Positions 1 to 8,745 of a stretch of DNA of 64,000 nt are shown piece by piece. Position 1 is the stretch's first letter; each line of letters starts with the position of its first letter. Position numbers and translations under genes: made by a program. This stretch comes from Deltaproteobacteria bacterium (GTDB lineage: Bacteria > Desulfobacterota > Binatia > Binatales > Binataceae), in assembly GCA_021794015.1 (NCBI GenBank), contig JAJYRQ010000001.1:125340-189339 (forward strand). The letters are read 5' to 3'. The notes beneath the pieces are model-generated. The model saw only the letters and a program-made list of their open reading frames with translations, was not told where the DNA came from and did not search any database.

Positions 1-1110
1 GCGGCCGACCTCGGTTTCGACGCAATCGGCGTCAACGAGCATCATCAGAACGGCTACGGCCTGATGCCGTCGCCCAATTTGATGGCGGCTTCGCTGGCGC
101 GGCGGACGCGGCAAGCCACGCTGGTCGTTCTGGGCAACTCGATCGCGCTGTACAATCCGCCGGTGCGGGTGGCCGAGGAGTTCGCGATGCTGGATGTGCT
201 GAGCGGCGGTCGGCTGGTGGCCGGGATGCCGCTGGGCACCTCGATGGATGCCAACTTCTGCTACGGCGCAGTGCCCTCCACGCTGCGCGAGAAGTACCGT
301 GAGGCGCACGACCTGATCGTGAGAGCGTGGACCTCGCCCGAGGTTTTTGCCTTCAACGGGAAGTACACCAAGCTGCGCTACGTCAACATCTGGCCGCGGC
401 CGATCCAGCAGCCCCGTCCGCCGATCTGGATTCCCGGCGGCGGCTCGGTGGAGACCTGGGACTTCGCCGCCGAGCACGACTACCAGTACTCGTTTCTGTC
501 GTACTTCGGCTACCGCGCCGCGCAAAAGGTCTGTGACGGCTACTGGGAGGTAATGGCGAAAAAAGGCAGGCAGCTTAACCCCTACAGCCTGGGCTTTGCC
601 CTGGGCGTGGTCGTGACCGATACGGATGCCGACGCGGAGCGCTACTATGCCGAGCACGTCGAGTACTTCTACAACCGCTGCCTGCACATCGCACCGGGCT
701 TTGCCGACGCGCCCGGCTACCGCACGCTCAAGTCGATCCAGGCCTCGCTGCTCCCCCAGCCAGACCGCAAGAGCATGGCGATCTTTCCCGAGGGGCTTAA
801 GTGGCGCGACTTTATCGAGCGCGGCTTTTTGGTGGCCGGCTCGGCGGCCACGGTCCGCCAGCAGTTGCGCGAGGTGATAAAGGGCCTGCGCTGCGGCCAC
901 CTTATCGTGCTGCAACAGATAGGCTCGATGCCGCCGGAACTGGTCCGGCGCAGCACGGAGCTCTTTGCGCGCGACGTGATGCCGCAGTTGCGGGATCTGT
1001 GGAGCGAGTTCGAAGATCGCTGGTGGCCGAGAGCGCTGCCCGAGACCGAACGGGCCATGCCGGCGCCGGTAGCCATGGCGCGCGCCGGCGCCGACAAGGT
1101 GGCGCCATGA
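1..1110 (+). CDS. LLM-class (luciferase-like) flavin/F420-dependent oxidoreductase, 5' partial
   Basis: The reading frame is open from the first base, so the gene begins upstream of the window and 369 residues are visible. The first visible stretch contains the Glu-His-His motif after a GFDAIGV-type strand, typical of the bacterial luciferase-like TIM-barrel family. Further family hallmarks are a 'LSGGRL' segment, a conserved Glu-Lys-Tyr region and a C-terminal oxidoreductase barrel. Members use FMN or coenzyme F420 to oxidise or hydroxylate organic substrates. Two F420 biosynthesis genes lie about 12 kb away in this window, so F420 use is possible, but the cofactor cannot be decided from sequence alone. 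The stop codon overlaps the start of the following hydrolase gene (ATGA), implying translational coupling and a shared catabolic role. The substrate is unknown. Confidence 0.88.
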   Translation, partial: AADLGFDAIGVNEHHQNGYGLMPSPNLMAASLARRTRQATLVVLGNSIALYNPPVRVAEEFAMLDVLSGGRLVAGMPLGTSMDANFCYGAVPSTLREKYREAHDLIVRAWTSPEVFAFNGKYTKLRYVNIWPRPIQQPRPPIWIPGGGSVETWDFAAEHDYQYSFLSYFGYRAAQKVCDGYWEVMAKKGRQLNPYSLGFALGVVVTDTDADAERYYAEHVEYFYNRCLHIAPGFADAPGYRTLKSIQASLLPQPDRKSMAIFPEGLKWRDFIERGFLVAGSAATVRQQLREVIKGLRCGHLIVLQQIGSMPPELVRRSTELFARDVMPQLRDLWSEFEDRWWPRALPETERAMPAPVAMARAGADKVAP

Positions 1111-1889
1111 AGACCGTCTACAAGGTCGCCGACGACCGCTTTTCGGTGGAGACCTACGTTACCGGGAGCGGCGAGCCGCTGCTCTTCCTGCACGGGGCGG
1201 GCGGGCTTATCGGCTTCGAGCCGTTCCTTGACCTGCTTGGCGAGCGCTACACCGTATACGCACCGCATCTGCCGGGCTACGGCGAGTCAACCGGCGGGGA
1301 GTTCATCGAGGACGTGTTTGACGCCGCGCTCTTCTACCACCAGCTCATGGACGAGCTAGGCATCCCGAGCGCCCATATCGTGGGCCATTCGATGGGCGCG
1401 ATGCTGGCTGCCGAGACTGCGGCACTCGACACCCGCAGGGCGAGGAAGCTTGTGCTGGCCTCGGCCGCCGGTTTTTGGCTCGACCGGCATCCGATCGCCG
1501 ATCTCTTCGCCACCCCTTTCAACGAGCTGGCGGCGCTCATCTTCCACGATCCCAAATCGGCGCTGGCGCAGGCGCTGACTGCGGTGCCCGACGACCAGGG
1601 CGCGATACTGGCGCTTTACCTCGAGCGCATGAAACGGCTCGGCATGGCGAGCCGGTTTCTGTGGCCGATTCCCGAGCGCGGGCTTGGCAAGCGCGCCTAC
1701 CGGATCGCCGCGCCGACGCTGCTCATCTGGGGCGAGAGCGACCGGCTGATTCCCCCGGCCTATGCCGAGGAGTTCCTAAGCCGAATCCGCAACTGCCGCC
1801 TGGAAATCATCCGCGAGGCCGGCCACATGGTCATGTACGAGCGGCCGCAAGCGTTCGTCAAGGCCGTGTGCGATTTCCTGGCTGCTTAA
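1107..1889 (+). CDS. alpha/beta-hydrolase fold protein
   Basis: The product has 260 residues with a complete alpha/beta-hydrolase triad. The nucleophile is Ser95 in a GHSMG elbow, the acid is Asp212 in a WGESD context, and the base is His240 in an AGHMV context. An HGAGG oxyanion-hole segment lies near residues 29-33. The frame is open far upstream, but the ATG at 1107 overlaps the stop of the oxidoreductase by 4 bp (ATGA) and gives a normal family length, so this start was chosen. The family hydrolyses esters, lactones, C-C bonds or epoxides. Pairing with a luciferase-like monooxygenase suggests it acts on that enzyme's oxygenated product, for example a Baeyer-Villiger-type ester. This is inference; the substrate cannot be named. 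Confidence 0.87.
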   Translation: MKTVYKVADDRFSVETYVTGSGEPLLFLHGAGGLIGFEPFLDLLGERYTVYAPHLPGYGESTGGEFIEDVFDAALFYHQLMDELGIPSAHIVGHSMGAMLAAETAALDTRRARKLVLASAAGFWLDRHPIADLFATPFNELAALIFHDPKSALAQALTAVPDDQGAILALYLERMKRLGMASRFLWPIPERGLGKRAYRIAAPTLLIWGESDRLIPPAYAEEFLSRIRNCRLEIIREAGHMVMYERPQAFVKAVCDFLAA

Positions 1890-1924
1890 GCGCGCGGCGG
1901 CCCCGGCGCAAGCCGCGCCGCAAC

Positions 1925-1962
1925 GCCGGCTTCAGCGCGCGGGCTGCGCGGCTGAGGCCGGC
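1925..1962. terminator. 12-bp inverted repeat between convergent genes
   Basis: GCCGGCTTCAGC (1925-1936) pairs with GCTGAGGCCGGC (1951-1962) along 12 bp with one G-U position. The loop is GC-rich and can form a smaller inner stem. It lies between the end of the hydrolase gene (plus) and the end of the DUF420 gene (minus), the usual place for a shared terminator. There is no T-run on either side, so it is not a canonical intrinsic terminator. Confidence 0.4.
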
Positions 1963-1988
1963 GCGATAGCCTGCAACGGCGCAGGCGG

Positions 1989-2408
1989 CTAGAGCCGGTA
2001 GACGAGCAGGTAGACCACGACCCCGGTAAGCGATACGTAAACCCACACCGGCCAGGTCCAGCGCGCCAACCGGCGATGGGCCCGAAAACGGCCGCGCAGC
2101 GCGCGCACAAGCGTCAGCGCCACCAGCGGCGCAAGCGCCGCTGCCAGCGTCGTATGCGAGATGAGAATCGCGAAGTAAACCGGACGGATCCATCCCTGCC
2201 CGGCAAAGCGCACGTCGCCCACGTGATAGTGATAAACCAGGTACGAGACCAGAAACGCCAGCGACACGCCCAGCGCCGAAAGCATGCAGAGCCGATGCAG
2301 CCGCACCCGGCCGCGGCGAATCGCCGCAAAACCGGCTACCAGCAAAAGCCCCGCCAAGCCGTTTAGCGCCGCGTCAAGCGGCGCCAGCGCATGGTACGAC
2401 AGCGTCAC
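1989..2408 (-). CDS. DUF420 family membrane protein
   Basis: The product is a 139-residue integral membrane protein with four hydrophobic segments, at about 13-30, 42-60, 77-103 and 118-138. Histidines sit at the membrane boundaries (His38, the YHYH pair at 60 and 62, His85, His111). The GQGWIRP segment and the 'ISHTTLAA' helix are characteristic of DUF420 (YozB-like) proteins, which are often found near heme-copper oxidase assembly genes. The conserved histidines suggest heme or metal binding, but the family has no settled function. No oxidase genes lie in this window. It converges with the hydrolase gene and diverges from panE. Confidence 0.85.
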   Translation of the reverse strand: MTLSYHALAPLDAALNGLAGLLLVAGFAAIRRGRVRLHRLCMLSALGVSLAFLVSYLVYHYHVGDVRFAGQGWIRPVYFAILISHTTLAAALAPLVALTLVRALRGRFRAHRRLARWTWPVWVYVSLTGVVVYLLVYRL

Positions 2409-2624
2409 AACTCATCCCCGGCAAGAGGGATTCTCTCTAAGCCGCGCTCGCAGAACAAGGCCGCAGCCCGCGCTGGCGTTGGCCCCGGCGGCGCTCTCGC
2501 GTATCGTTTTTAGTTGCGGGCGGCAGCGGCAACGGCGGCCAACGCGCCAGCCTGGCTCGCAACGCGCTTTCCAGGAGCGTGGCCGCGTCGGGCGCGGATG
2601 GCGGCGTCGTATACGGAGGAGAAG

Positions 2625-3548
2625 TTGCGAATTTTCGTCATGGGTTCCGGCGCAATCGGCGCCTACTTCGGCGCCCGGCTTCAACAGGCCGGCGAAGAGG
2701 TGGTATTCGGCGCCCGCGGTGAAAACCTCCGCGCGCTCAACGAGCGCGGCCTGCTCGTGGAAAGCCCCAAAGGCGACCTCTCGCTCAAGGTGAAAGCCAC
2801 CGATAAGCCGCGCGAGATCGCTCCCTACGAACTCGTGCTGTTCACGGTGAAAAGCTTCGATACGGAAGACGCCGCAGCCTTGCTCGACGGATGCCTGGCG
2901 CCCGGCGGCGTCATTCTGACGCTCCAAAACGGCGTCGAGAACGAAGCCCGGCTGGCGACGATTTTCGGCCGCGAGCGCGTCATGGGCGGCAACGCCCGCG
3001 CCGGCGTCGAGCTGGTAGCGCCGGGCCATGCCGTTCACGTAAGCAACGGCTTTATCGAGTTCGGCGAACTTGACGGCAGCCGCACCGCGCGCGCCGAGCG
3101 GCTGGCCGAAGTTTTCCGCCGCGCCGGCATCTTCGGCAGCATCATCGACGACGTGACCACCGCCCGCTGGTACAAGCTGCTGTGGAACGCCACCTTCAAC
3201 ACCATCACGACGCTTTGCCGCCGCCGGGTCGGCGTCGTGATCGGCGACCCGCAGGGTCTGGCGCTGGCGCGCGGCGTGCTCGACGAGATCGCTGCCGTGG
3301 CCCGCGCCGAAGGTGCGCGCATCGGCGCCGCCGAAGTTGAGACCCTGCTCACCCGCACGCGCGAGCGGCTGCAAAACGTCCGTCCTTCCACCCTTCAGGA
3401 CCTCGAGCGCGGCCGACGCCTGGAGTACGACGCACTCACCGGAGCGGTGGTGCGCGCGGCCGACCGCCACGGCCTTGAAATCCCGCTGACCCGCGGCCTT
3501 CACACGCTGATAAAACTGCTGGCCGAGCGCCCGCGCCAAGGACGTTAG
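2625..3548 (+). CDS. panE: 2-dehydropantoate 2-reductase (ketopantoate reductase)
   Basis: The 307-residue product has an N-terminal Rossmann motif GSGAIGAYFG at residues 7-16, a VKS segment at 75-77 and QNGVEN at 101-106. It also has the catalytic lysine region WYKLLWN at 182-188 (Lys184, Asn188). This is the PanE/ApbA pattern for NADPH-dependent reduction of ketopantoate to pantoate in coenzyme A synthesis. The frame is open further upstream, but the TTG at 2625 is preceded four bases earlier by GGAGGA and starts directly at the dinucleotide-binding strand, so it was preferred over ATG 2598. Related 2-oxoacid reductases with other substrates share this architecture, so panE is likely rather than certain. 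Confidence 0.85.
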   Translation: MRIFVMGSGAIGAYFGARLQQAGEEVVFGARGENLRALNERGLLVESPKGDLSLKVKATDKPREIAPYELVLFTVKSFDTEDAAALLDGCLAPGGVILTLQNGVENEARLATIFGRERVMGGNARAGVELVAPGHAVHVSNGFIEFGELDGSRTARAERLAEVFRRAGIFGSIIDDVTTARWYKLLWNATFNTITTLCRRRVGVVIGDPQGLALARGVLDEIAAVARAEGARIGAAEVETLLTRTRERLQNVRPSTLQDLERGRRLEYDALTGAVVRAADRHGLEIPLTRGLHTLIKLLAERPRQGR

Positions 3549-3695
3549 TTCGGGCGCCGCCCGCGCCGGCGTGCGCGCGGCTGGCCCATTGTGAAAACGG
3601 CTTGGGCACCTGGCCGGGGGCGCGACCGGCCAGGTTCGGCGCGCGACCGGGCTCTCGACAGTCCGTGATAGGCGCGCCGTCGTCTGCTTGCGATG

Positions 3696-3734
3696 TCCAG
3701 TATTCTTGACGTTTATCCAGTATTCTGGCATTTT
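3696..3734 (+). promoter_or_regulatory. tandem 11-bp repeat within a candidate promoter
   Basis: TCCAGTATTCT occurs exactly twice, at 3696-3706 and 3716-3726, spaced 20 bp apart (two helical turns). A TTGACG hexamer (3706-3711) lies between them and overlaps the first copy. The second copy sits where the spacer and -10 element would be, upstream of a poor -10-like CATTTT at 3729-3734. The stretch is AT-rich against a GC-rich background and lies about 65 bp before the beta-barrel gene. A dimeric repressor or activator site is a reasonable reading. Confidence 0.4.
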
Positions 3735-3798
3735 GTGTGTCCGGCGGGCAGAGGCGGCGGCTGTGCTCAAGGCGTCTGCCCGTGGGAGGAGGGCACGG

Positions 3799-4758
3799 AT
3801 GGACCGGGGGCAAGGTGCGGGCACGGGGGTTTGCCGGCGGCGTTTGGCGTGGCAACGGGCGGGCGTACGGGTGGCCGTGTTGGGCCTGCTCTTGTGCGGG
3901 CAGGTTCAGCCGGCTCAGGCGTTCGATCTTTTGGGCGCCGTAGAAGACTACTACACGCAGTGGATCGACATGGTCCACCGCACGCACGAGTACGAGCAGC
4001 CCGACTGGATGACGCCGCTGGTCACGGTTATTCCGACGCTCCAGCAAGAAATCCGGACCGACTATTTTTTCACCGAAGCGCCGCACGGGCTTCAGACCTA
4101 CAGCTACCTGACCAAGGGGACGGAGATTATCCCGACCGAGAACACTGAGGTAATTCTGGGAAATCCAACGTACATCGAGCGCAACAAGCCGGCGCCCGAG
4201 GGGGTTTCCGGCTTCGGCGACTGGGGCTGGGTCTTCAAGTACCGGATTCTGGCCTCGCCCAGCAATGCGGACAACTACGTGCTGATGTTTCTGCTGACCG
4301 GCAGCGCGGACACTGGCCAGGACAAGTATATTTCCGCCAACCACAACATCTACAATCCGCTTCTGGGATTCGGCAAGGGTTGGGACTGGGGATGGGGCGA
4401 ATTCGATTACCAGGGAACGGTCGGTCCGGTGGTGCCGGACGGGGCGATAGCGACGCTGGGCACGCCGGTGGCCTGGAACAGCGTCTTTCAGTATCGGCTG
4501 AGGATTGCGACGCCGTTTTTGCCGAACAATCCCGTGAGCACACTGTGGCCGGAGTTTGAGACAACCTGGTTTTCGTACCCCAACGGCGCGCATCCGGGGC
4601 AGCAGCAGCTCTACCTGACGGTGGGCGCGATTGCGGGTAGATTTGCGCTCTCCGAGCACGGCTACTTCGTGCTGGGGCTTGGCTACCAGTTCGCGGTTAC
4701 GCAGGCGCGGCTCTACAACCATCAGTGGCTGGTCACGATGCGCATCCCGTTCTTCTAG
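3799..4758 (+). CDS. secreted, probably outer-membrane beta-barrel protein of unknown function
   Basis: The 319-residue product starts at ATG 3799 after a GGAGGAG Shine-Dalgarno sequence. It has a signal peptide: an Arg-rich n-region, then a hydrophobic core near residues 20-33 ending in a QPAQA-type cleavage site. The mature part is rich in alternating aromatic and polar residues (many Trp, Tyr and Gly-Trp-Gly patches) and ends in Phe-Phe. This composition and C-terminal aromatic residue are typical of outer-membrane barrels recognised by the Bam machinery. I do not recognise a specific family. It stands alone between panE and the toxin-antitoxin pair, behind a candidate promoter with tandem repeats, so it may be separately regulated. 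Confidence 0.7.
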   Translation: MDRGQGAGTGVCRRRLAWQRAGVRVAVLGLLLCGQVQPAQAFDLLGAVEDYYTQWIDMVHRTHEYEQPDWMTPLVTVIPTLQQEIRTDYFFTEAPHGLQTYSYLTKGTEIIPTENTEVILGNPTYIERNKPAPEGVSGFGDWGWVFKYRILASPSNADNYVLMFLLTGSADTGQDKYISANHNIYNPLLGFGKGWDWGWGEFDYQGTVGPVVPDGAIATLGTPVAWNSVFQYRLRIATPFLPNNPVSTLWPEFETTWFSYPNGAHPGQQQLYLTVGAIAGRFALSEHGYFVLGLGYQFAVTQARLYNHQWLVTMRIPFF

Positions 4759-4790
4759 CGCGATGCCAGTGAGCGGCGGCGGCTTCGGGC

Positions 4791-5006
4791 GTGCCGCGTC
4801 GCCCCCGGAAGGCGGGCCGCTTTCCTGGAGGGGAGCTCGGCCCGCGCAACATCAGCCGCTTCCTCAACGACTTGGCGCGCCCGCACGTGGTGCGGGAGCG
4901 GCGCGAAGAGGGATACCGGGCGATGGCGGCCGACCAGGCGCGCGAGGCCGAGGCCGCGCAGTGGAGCGAGGCATTGGTCGGGGACGTGGCGGATGAGCCC
5001 CGATGA
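4791..5006 (+). CDS. putative antitoxin of a MazEF-type pair (short N-terminus)
   Basis: The product is about 71 residues from GTG 4791; an in-frame TGA lies at 4770, so it cannot start much earlier. The C-terminal half is acidic and Ala/Glu-rich and ends in a GDVADEPR motif, like antitoxins found next to MazF/PemK toxins. The N-terminal part, where a DNA-binding ribbon-helix-helix or AbrB-like domain is expected, is short and Arg/Gly-rich. The true start may therefore be an internal non-ATG codon, or the domain may be eroded. Its last 14 bases overlap the toxin start, the coupled arrangement usual for these modules. Identification rests mainly on this context. Confidence 0.55.
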   Translation: MPRRPRKAGRFPGGELGPRNISRFLNDLARPHVVRERREEGYRAMAADQAREAEAAQWSEALVGDVADEPR

Positions 5007-5340
5007 GCGCGCCGAACCGCAGCGCGGCGAGGTGTGGTGGGTAGCGTTCGACCCTACGCTGGGCGGTGAAATAGGAAAAACCCGACCGGCCATCGTGGTC
5101 AGTAACGACGCTTCCAACCGCGCGCTCAACCGAGTCCAGGTGGTTGCGCTGGCGAGCAACGTGAGGCGACTCTATCCCGCCGAGGCCTATGTGACCGCGG
5201 GCGGCCGGCGGCATAAGGCGATGGCCGATCAGATCACGACCGCGAGCAAACAGCGGCTTCGCCAAAGGATGGGCAGGCTCGATTCCAGAGAGATGGCCGG
5301 GGTCGAGCGGGCGATCAGGATTCAGCTCGGCCTCGGGTAG
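4993..5340 (+). CDS. mazF: MazF/PemK-family endoribonuclease toxin
   Basis: The 115-residue product matches MazF in length and motifs. It has [29 protein letters not shown] near the N-terminus (here split: RGEVWWV at about 11-17, [12 protein letters not shown] at about 28-39). It also has a later MADQITT segment containing the conserved Asp/Gln/Thr. Toxins of this family cut mRNA at short sequences and are held inactive by the partner antitoxin encoded immediately upstream. The ATG at 4993 overlaps the antitoxin gene by 14 bp. The pair sits between a beta-barrel gene and the 3' end of dnaE2, without visible mobile-element sequence. It could act in stress response or simply persist as a selfish module. 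Confidence 0.85.
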   Translation: MSPDERAEPQRGEVWWVAFDPTLGGEIGKTRPAIVVSNDASNRALNRVQVVALASNVRRLYPAEAYVTAGGRRHKAMADQITTASKQRLRQRMGRLDSREMAGVERAIRIQLGLG

Positions 5341-5456
5341 TGAGGGTTGCGCCTTGATGAGAGTTCGGTTCTGGCCTCGCAGCCGCGGTTGATTGGCTCA
5401 GGTGTTGGCCATCCGTTACGGCGCGGGCAGGCTCGGATAAGGCGGAAAGGGGGCGG

Positions 5457-8400
5457 TCAGGAAGGCGTCCGCAGCTCGGCAAAGCTCAAGCCGCGCACGG
5501 TTGGCGCTCCCTGGCTGCGCCGCTGCAGCATGCCCTCGACCAGCAGCAGCGGCGCAGAGCTAAGTAGCGTGCGCCAGCGCTGGAAGCAGTCGGGCGTCAC
5601 GACCACGTTGGAGATGCCGGTTTCGTCCTCGAGCGTGGCGAAAAAGAAGCCCCTGGCCGTGCCCGGCCGCTGACGCACGATTACCGCACCAGCGGTCTTG
5701 ACGGTAGCGTCGTCGGCTGCGCGGGCAAGCTCGGCGGCGCTCAGCACCGCGTGTCGCTTAAGCCATGGCCGCAAATGCGCCAGCAGGTGCGGCCCCGCGG
5801 TCAGTCCCGTAGCGTCATAGTCGACAAGCGTTTCTTCAAGCGGAGTCAGCTCGTCAAGCGGGCAGTCGTCGTCGGCAGCGGCGAGCGTATCGTTGCCGTT
5901 TGATGCGACGTCGGCAGCGGGCGCCGCAGCTTGGCCGCAGGCCGCTTGCGGATGGGCGAGGAGGCTTTGCGGATCGCGTTCGGCGACCGCCGCCTGCCAA
6001 AGGGCGCGCCGGCGTCCGGGCGTTAGCGCCGCCAACGCGCCGCTTAAGGCAAGCGCGTCCAGTTCGCGCCGACCGGGCTCTGTGCGCGCCGCGAAGTCGG
6101 CCAGCGAGGCAAAGAGCCGCCGCGCGCGTTCCCGCTCGATGCGGCAGCCCAACGCGGCACTCAGCCCTCGCACATACTTAAGCCCCAGGCGCAGGGCAAG
6201 CCGGCGCCGCGGCAAAGCGCCGCCCTTGGTGCCGGCGCCGGGATGTTTCGATGGGGCTTCGGCTGAGCCGGGCGGCAGATGCTCCACCGTGCAGTCCCAG
6301 GCCGAACACGTAACGTCGATTGGCAGCACCGTAACGGCGTGGCGGCGAGCGTCCTGGACCAGCGTTGAGGGGTGATAAAAGCCAAGCGGGTAGCAGTTGA
6401 GCATCGCGGTGAAGAACTCCACCGGATGATGATGCTTCAAGTAGGCCGACGCGTAAGCGATAAGCGCAAAGCTGGCTGCGTGCGACTCGGGAAAACCGTA
6501 GAGCGCAAAGGAAGTTATCGAACGAATTATCCGCTCCGCCACGGCGCCGCTGATCCCCTTGCATGCCATCCCGTCGCGCAGCCGGCGCTCAACCATCTCC
6601 ATCCGGGCGCTCGAATGGCGAAATCCCATCGCGCGCCGCAACTCCTCGGCCTCGCCCGGGCTGAAGCCAGCCACAGCCGTTGCCATGCGCAGCAGTTGTT
6701 CCTGGAAAAGCGGCACGCCGAGGGTGCGGCGCAGGATCGGCTCGAGCGCCGGATGGTCGTAGCGGACGGACTCGATGCCGTTTCGGCGGGCAAGGTAGGG
6801 ATGGACCATGCCGCCGACGATCGGCCCCGGCCGTATGATCGCCACTTCCACCACCAAATCGTAGAAATGGCGCGGCTTCATCCGCACCAACGTGGCCATC
6901 TGGGCCCGGCTTTCGACCTGGAAGACGCCGATCGTGTCCGCCCGCCGCAGCATCGCGTAGACCCCCGGATCGTCGTGGGGCAGTTGTGCCAGGTCGAGTT
7001 CCACACCCTCGTGCTCGCCTACCAGCGGGATCGCCTGCTCCAGCACGGCGAGCATCCCCAGCCCCAGAAGGTCGATCTTGATGATCCCGAGGTCGGCGCA
7101 ATCTTCCTTGTCCCACTGGATCACCACCCGGCCGGGCATCGTGGCCGGCTCCAGCGGCACGATCTCGTCGAGCGCGCCGGCGGCGATCACCATGCCGCCG
7201 CTGTGCTGTCCCAGGTGGCGCGGCAGGTGCTGAGTCTGTCGCACCAGCTCAAGCAGCATCGCAACGCGCGGCTCAGCCGGGTTGACGCCGCCGTTCTGCA
7301 GCAGCCGGGCAAGCTCGTCGTGCCGGTCGCGGAACTCGTAGGCGTGGTTGAGCCGCGCCATCCGTTCCACCTCGGCGGGCGCAAAGCCGAGCACCTTGGC
7401 GACCTCGCGCAGGGCGCTGCGGCGGCGAAAAGTGATCACGTTGGCGGTCATCGCGGCGCCGCGCGCGCCGTAGCGCCGGTAGACGTACTGGATGACCCGC
7501 TCGCGCTCGGCGCCGGCGGGCAAATCAAGGTCGATGTCGGGCCATTGACCGCGCTCCTCGGAAAGGAAGCGCTCGAACAACAAGTCCATCCGTATGGCGT
7601 CGACCGCGGTAATACCCAGCGCGTAGCATACCGCGCTGTTGGCGGCCGAACCGCGCCCTTGGACCATAATTCCCTGTTCGCGGCAGAACCGAACGATGTC
7701 CCATACGATGAGGAAGTAGCCGGCTAAGCCGAGCCGCTCGATGACTCCCAGCTCGTGCTCAAGCCTAAGACGCGTCGGCCCATCGAGCCGCCCGCCCCAT
7801 CGCCGGCGCGCTCCCGCCCAGCTCAACTCCCGCAGGTAAGCCTCGGCCGTTCGGCCCGGCGCAAGCGGATAGGCCGGGAAGCGGTAGCCCAGGTTTTCCA
7901 GGGTGAAAGCGCAGCGCTCGGCGATCTCCCGCGTATGCGCCAGCGCCTGCGGGAGGTCGCGGAACAAGGCTGCCATCTCGGCGGGCGGCTTTAAGTGGCG
8001 CTCGTTGTTGGCCCACAGCGCGCGGCCAGCCGCCTCCAGGGTGGTCTTAAGCCGGATGCAGGACAAAACGTCGAGCAGGGCGCGCTCGGGGCCGCTCTGA
8101 CAGACGTCGTTGCTCGCCGCCAGCGGCACGCGGCAGGCCTCGGCCAGCTCCATAAGCCGGCGGTTCAGCCGTTCCTCGCCGGGGTCGAGGTGGCGCTGAA
8201 GGTCGATGAAAAAATTGCCCGCGCCGAAGATCGACTTGAGCCGCCGGCACAGCGGACGCGGGTCGGCGCCGCGGCGCATCAGCCGTGCAAGCGGGCTGGC
8301 CGCGCCGCCGCCAAGGCAGAGAAGCCCGCGGCCGAAACGGTCCAGGTCCTCAAGGGTTATCCGGTCTGCGCCTTTGGCGGCGCGAAGCTTGGCCGCGGTG

Positions 8401-8723
8401 ATCATCCGGCAGAGCTTGCGGTAGCCGGGCCGGTCGGGGGCAAGCAGGTAAAGCCGCGCCGGAGAAGCCGCGGCGCCGGCGCCCGAAGCGCCGCACTCTT
8501 GCGCGGCAAGCGACAGCTCGGCGCCTACCAGCGGCTTGAGTCCGGCCCGCTTGGCCGCCCGGTAAAAGCGCACGGCGCCGTAAAGGCCGTCGCGGTCGCC
8601 CAGTGCTACGGCCGGATAGCCGAGCGCCGCGGCCCTTTCGACCAGCTCTTCCGGCGCTGCCGCGCCCTCGAGAAAGCTAAAGGCGCTGCGCATCCGGAGC
8701 TCGACGTAGTCCGGGTATTTCAT
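5457..8723 (-). CDS. dnaE2: error-prone DNA polymerase III alpha subunit DnaE2
   Basis: The 1088-residue protein is a C-family polymerase of the DnaE2 (ImuC) subgroup. It starts with a PHP domain (about 1-220) in which the usual HTHSSYS-type metal ligands are replaced (RSAFSFLEG at 12-20), as in other DnaE2 proteins. The catalytic palm follows, with GRGSAANS at 357-364 and the PDID catalytic aspartates at Asp396 and Asp398. The C-terminus carries helix-hairpin-helix and OB-fold regions. Start ATG 8723 gives the standard MKYPDYVELR-type beginning and lies 22 bp after the end of imuB, so the genes are co-transcribed. DnaE2 performs mutagenic synthesis across DNA lesions in the SOS response together with ImuA and ImuB. 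Confidence 0.95.
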   Translation of the reverse strand: MKYPDYVELRMRSAFSFLEGAAAPEELVERAAALGYPAVALGDRDGLYGAVRFYRAAKRAGLKPLVGAELSLAAQECGASGAGAAASPARLYLLAPDRPGYRKLCRMITAAKLRAAKGADRITLEDLDRFGRGLLCLGGGAASPLARLMRRGADPRPLCRRLKSIFGAGNFFIDLQRHLDPGEERLNRRLMELAEACRVPLAASNDVCQSGPERALLDVLSCIRLKTTLEAAGRALWANNERHLKPPAEMAALFRDLPQALAHTREIAERCAFTLENLGYRFPAYPLAPGRTAEAYLRELSWAGARRRWGGRLDGPTRLRLEHELGVIERLGLAGYFLIVWDIVRFCREQGIMVQGRGSAANSAVCYALGITAVDAIRMDLLFERFLSEERGQWPDIDLDLPAGAERERVIQYVYRRYGARGAAMTANVITFRRRSALREVAKVLGFAPAEVERMARLNHAYEFRDRHDELARLLQNGGVNPAEPRVAMLLELVRQTQHLPRHLGQHSGGMVIAAGALDEIVPLEPATMPGRVVIQWDKEDCADLGIIKIDLLGLGMLAVLEQAIPLVGEHEGVELDLAQLPHDDPGVYAMLRRADTIGVFQVESRAQMATLVRMKPRHFYDLVVEVAIIRPGPIVGGMVHPYLARRNGIESVRYDHPALEPILRRTLGVPLFQEQLLRMATAVAGFSPGEAEELRRAMGFRHSSARMEMVERRLRDGMACKGISGAVAERIIRSITSFALYGFPESHAASFALIAYASAYLKHHHPVEFFTAMLNCYPLGFYHPSTLVQDARRHAVTVLPIDVTCSAWDCTVEHLPPGSAEAPSKHPGAGTKGGALPRRRLALRLGLKYVRGLSAALGCRIERERARRLFASLADFAARTEPGRRELDALALSGALAALTPGRRRALWQAAVAERDPQSLLAHPQAACGQAAAPAADVASNGNDTLAAADDDCPLDELTPLEETLVDYDATGLTAGPHLLAHLRPWLKRHAVLSAAELARAADDATVKTAGAVIVRQRPGTARGFFFATLEDETGISNVVVTPDCFQRWRTLLSSAPLLLVEGMLQRRSQGAPTVRGLSFAELRTPS

Positions 8724-8745
8724 GGCGCTGGCGTAGGCCGGCGGG

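Noticed and set aside
2412..4722. Long minus-strand open frames (470 and 428 codons) opposite panE and the barrel gene
   Set aside because: They are shadows of confidently identified plus-strand genes in GC-rich sequence, with Arg/Ala-rich peptides lacking motifs.
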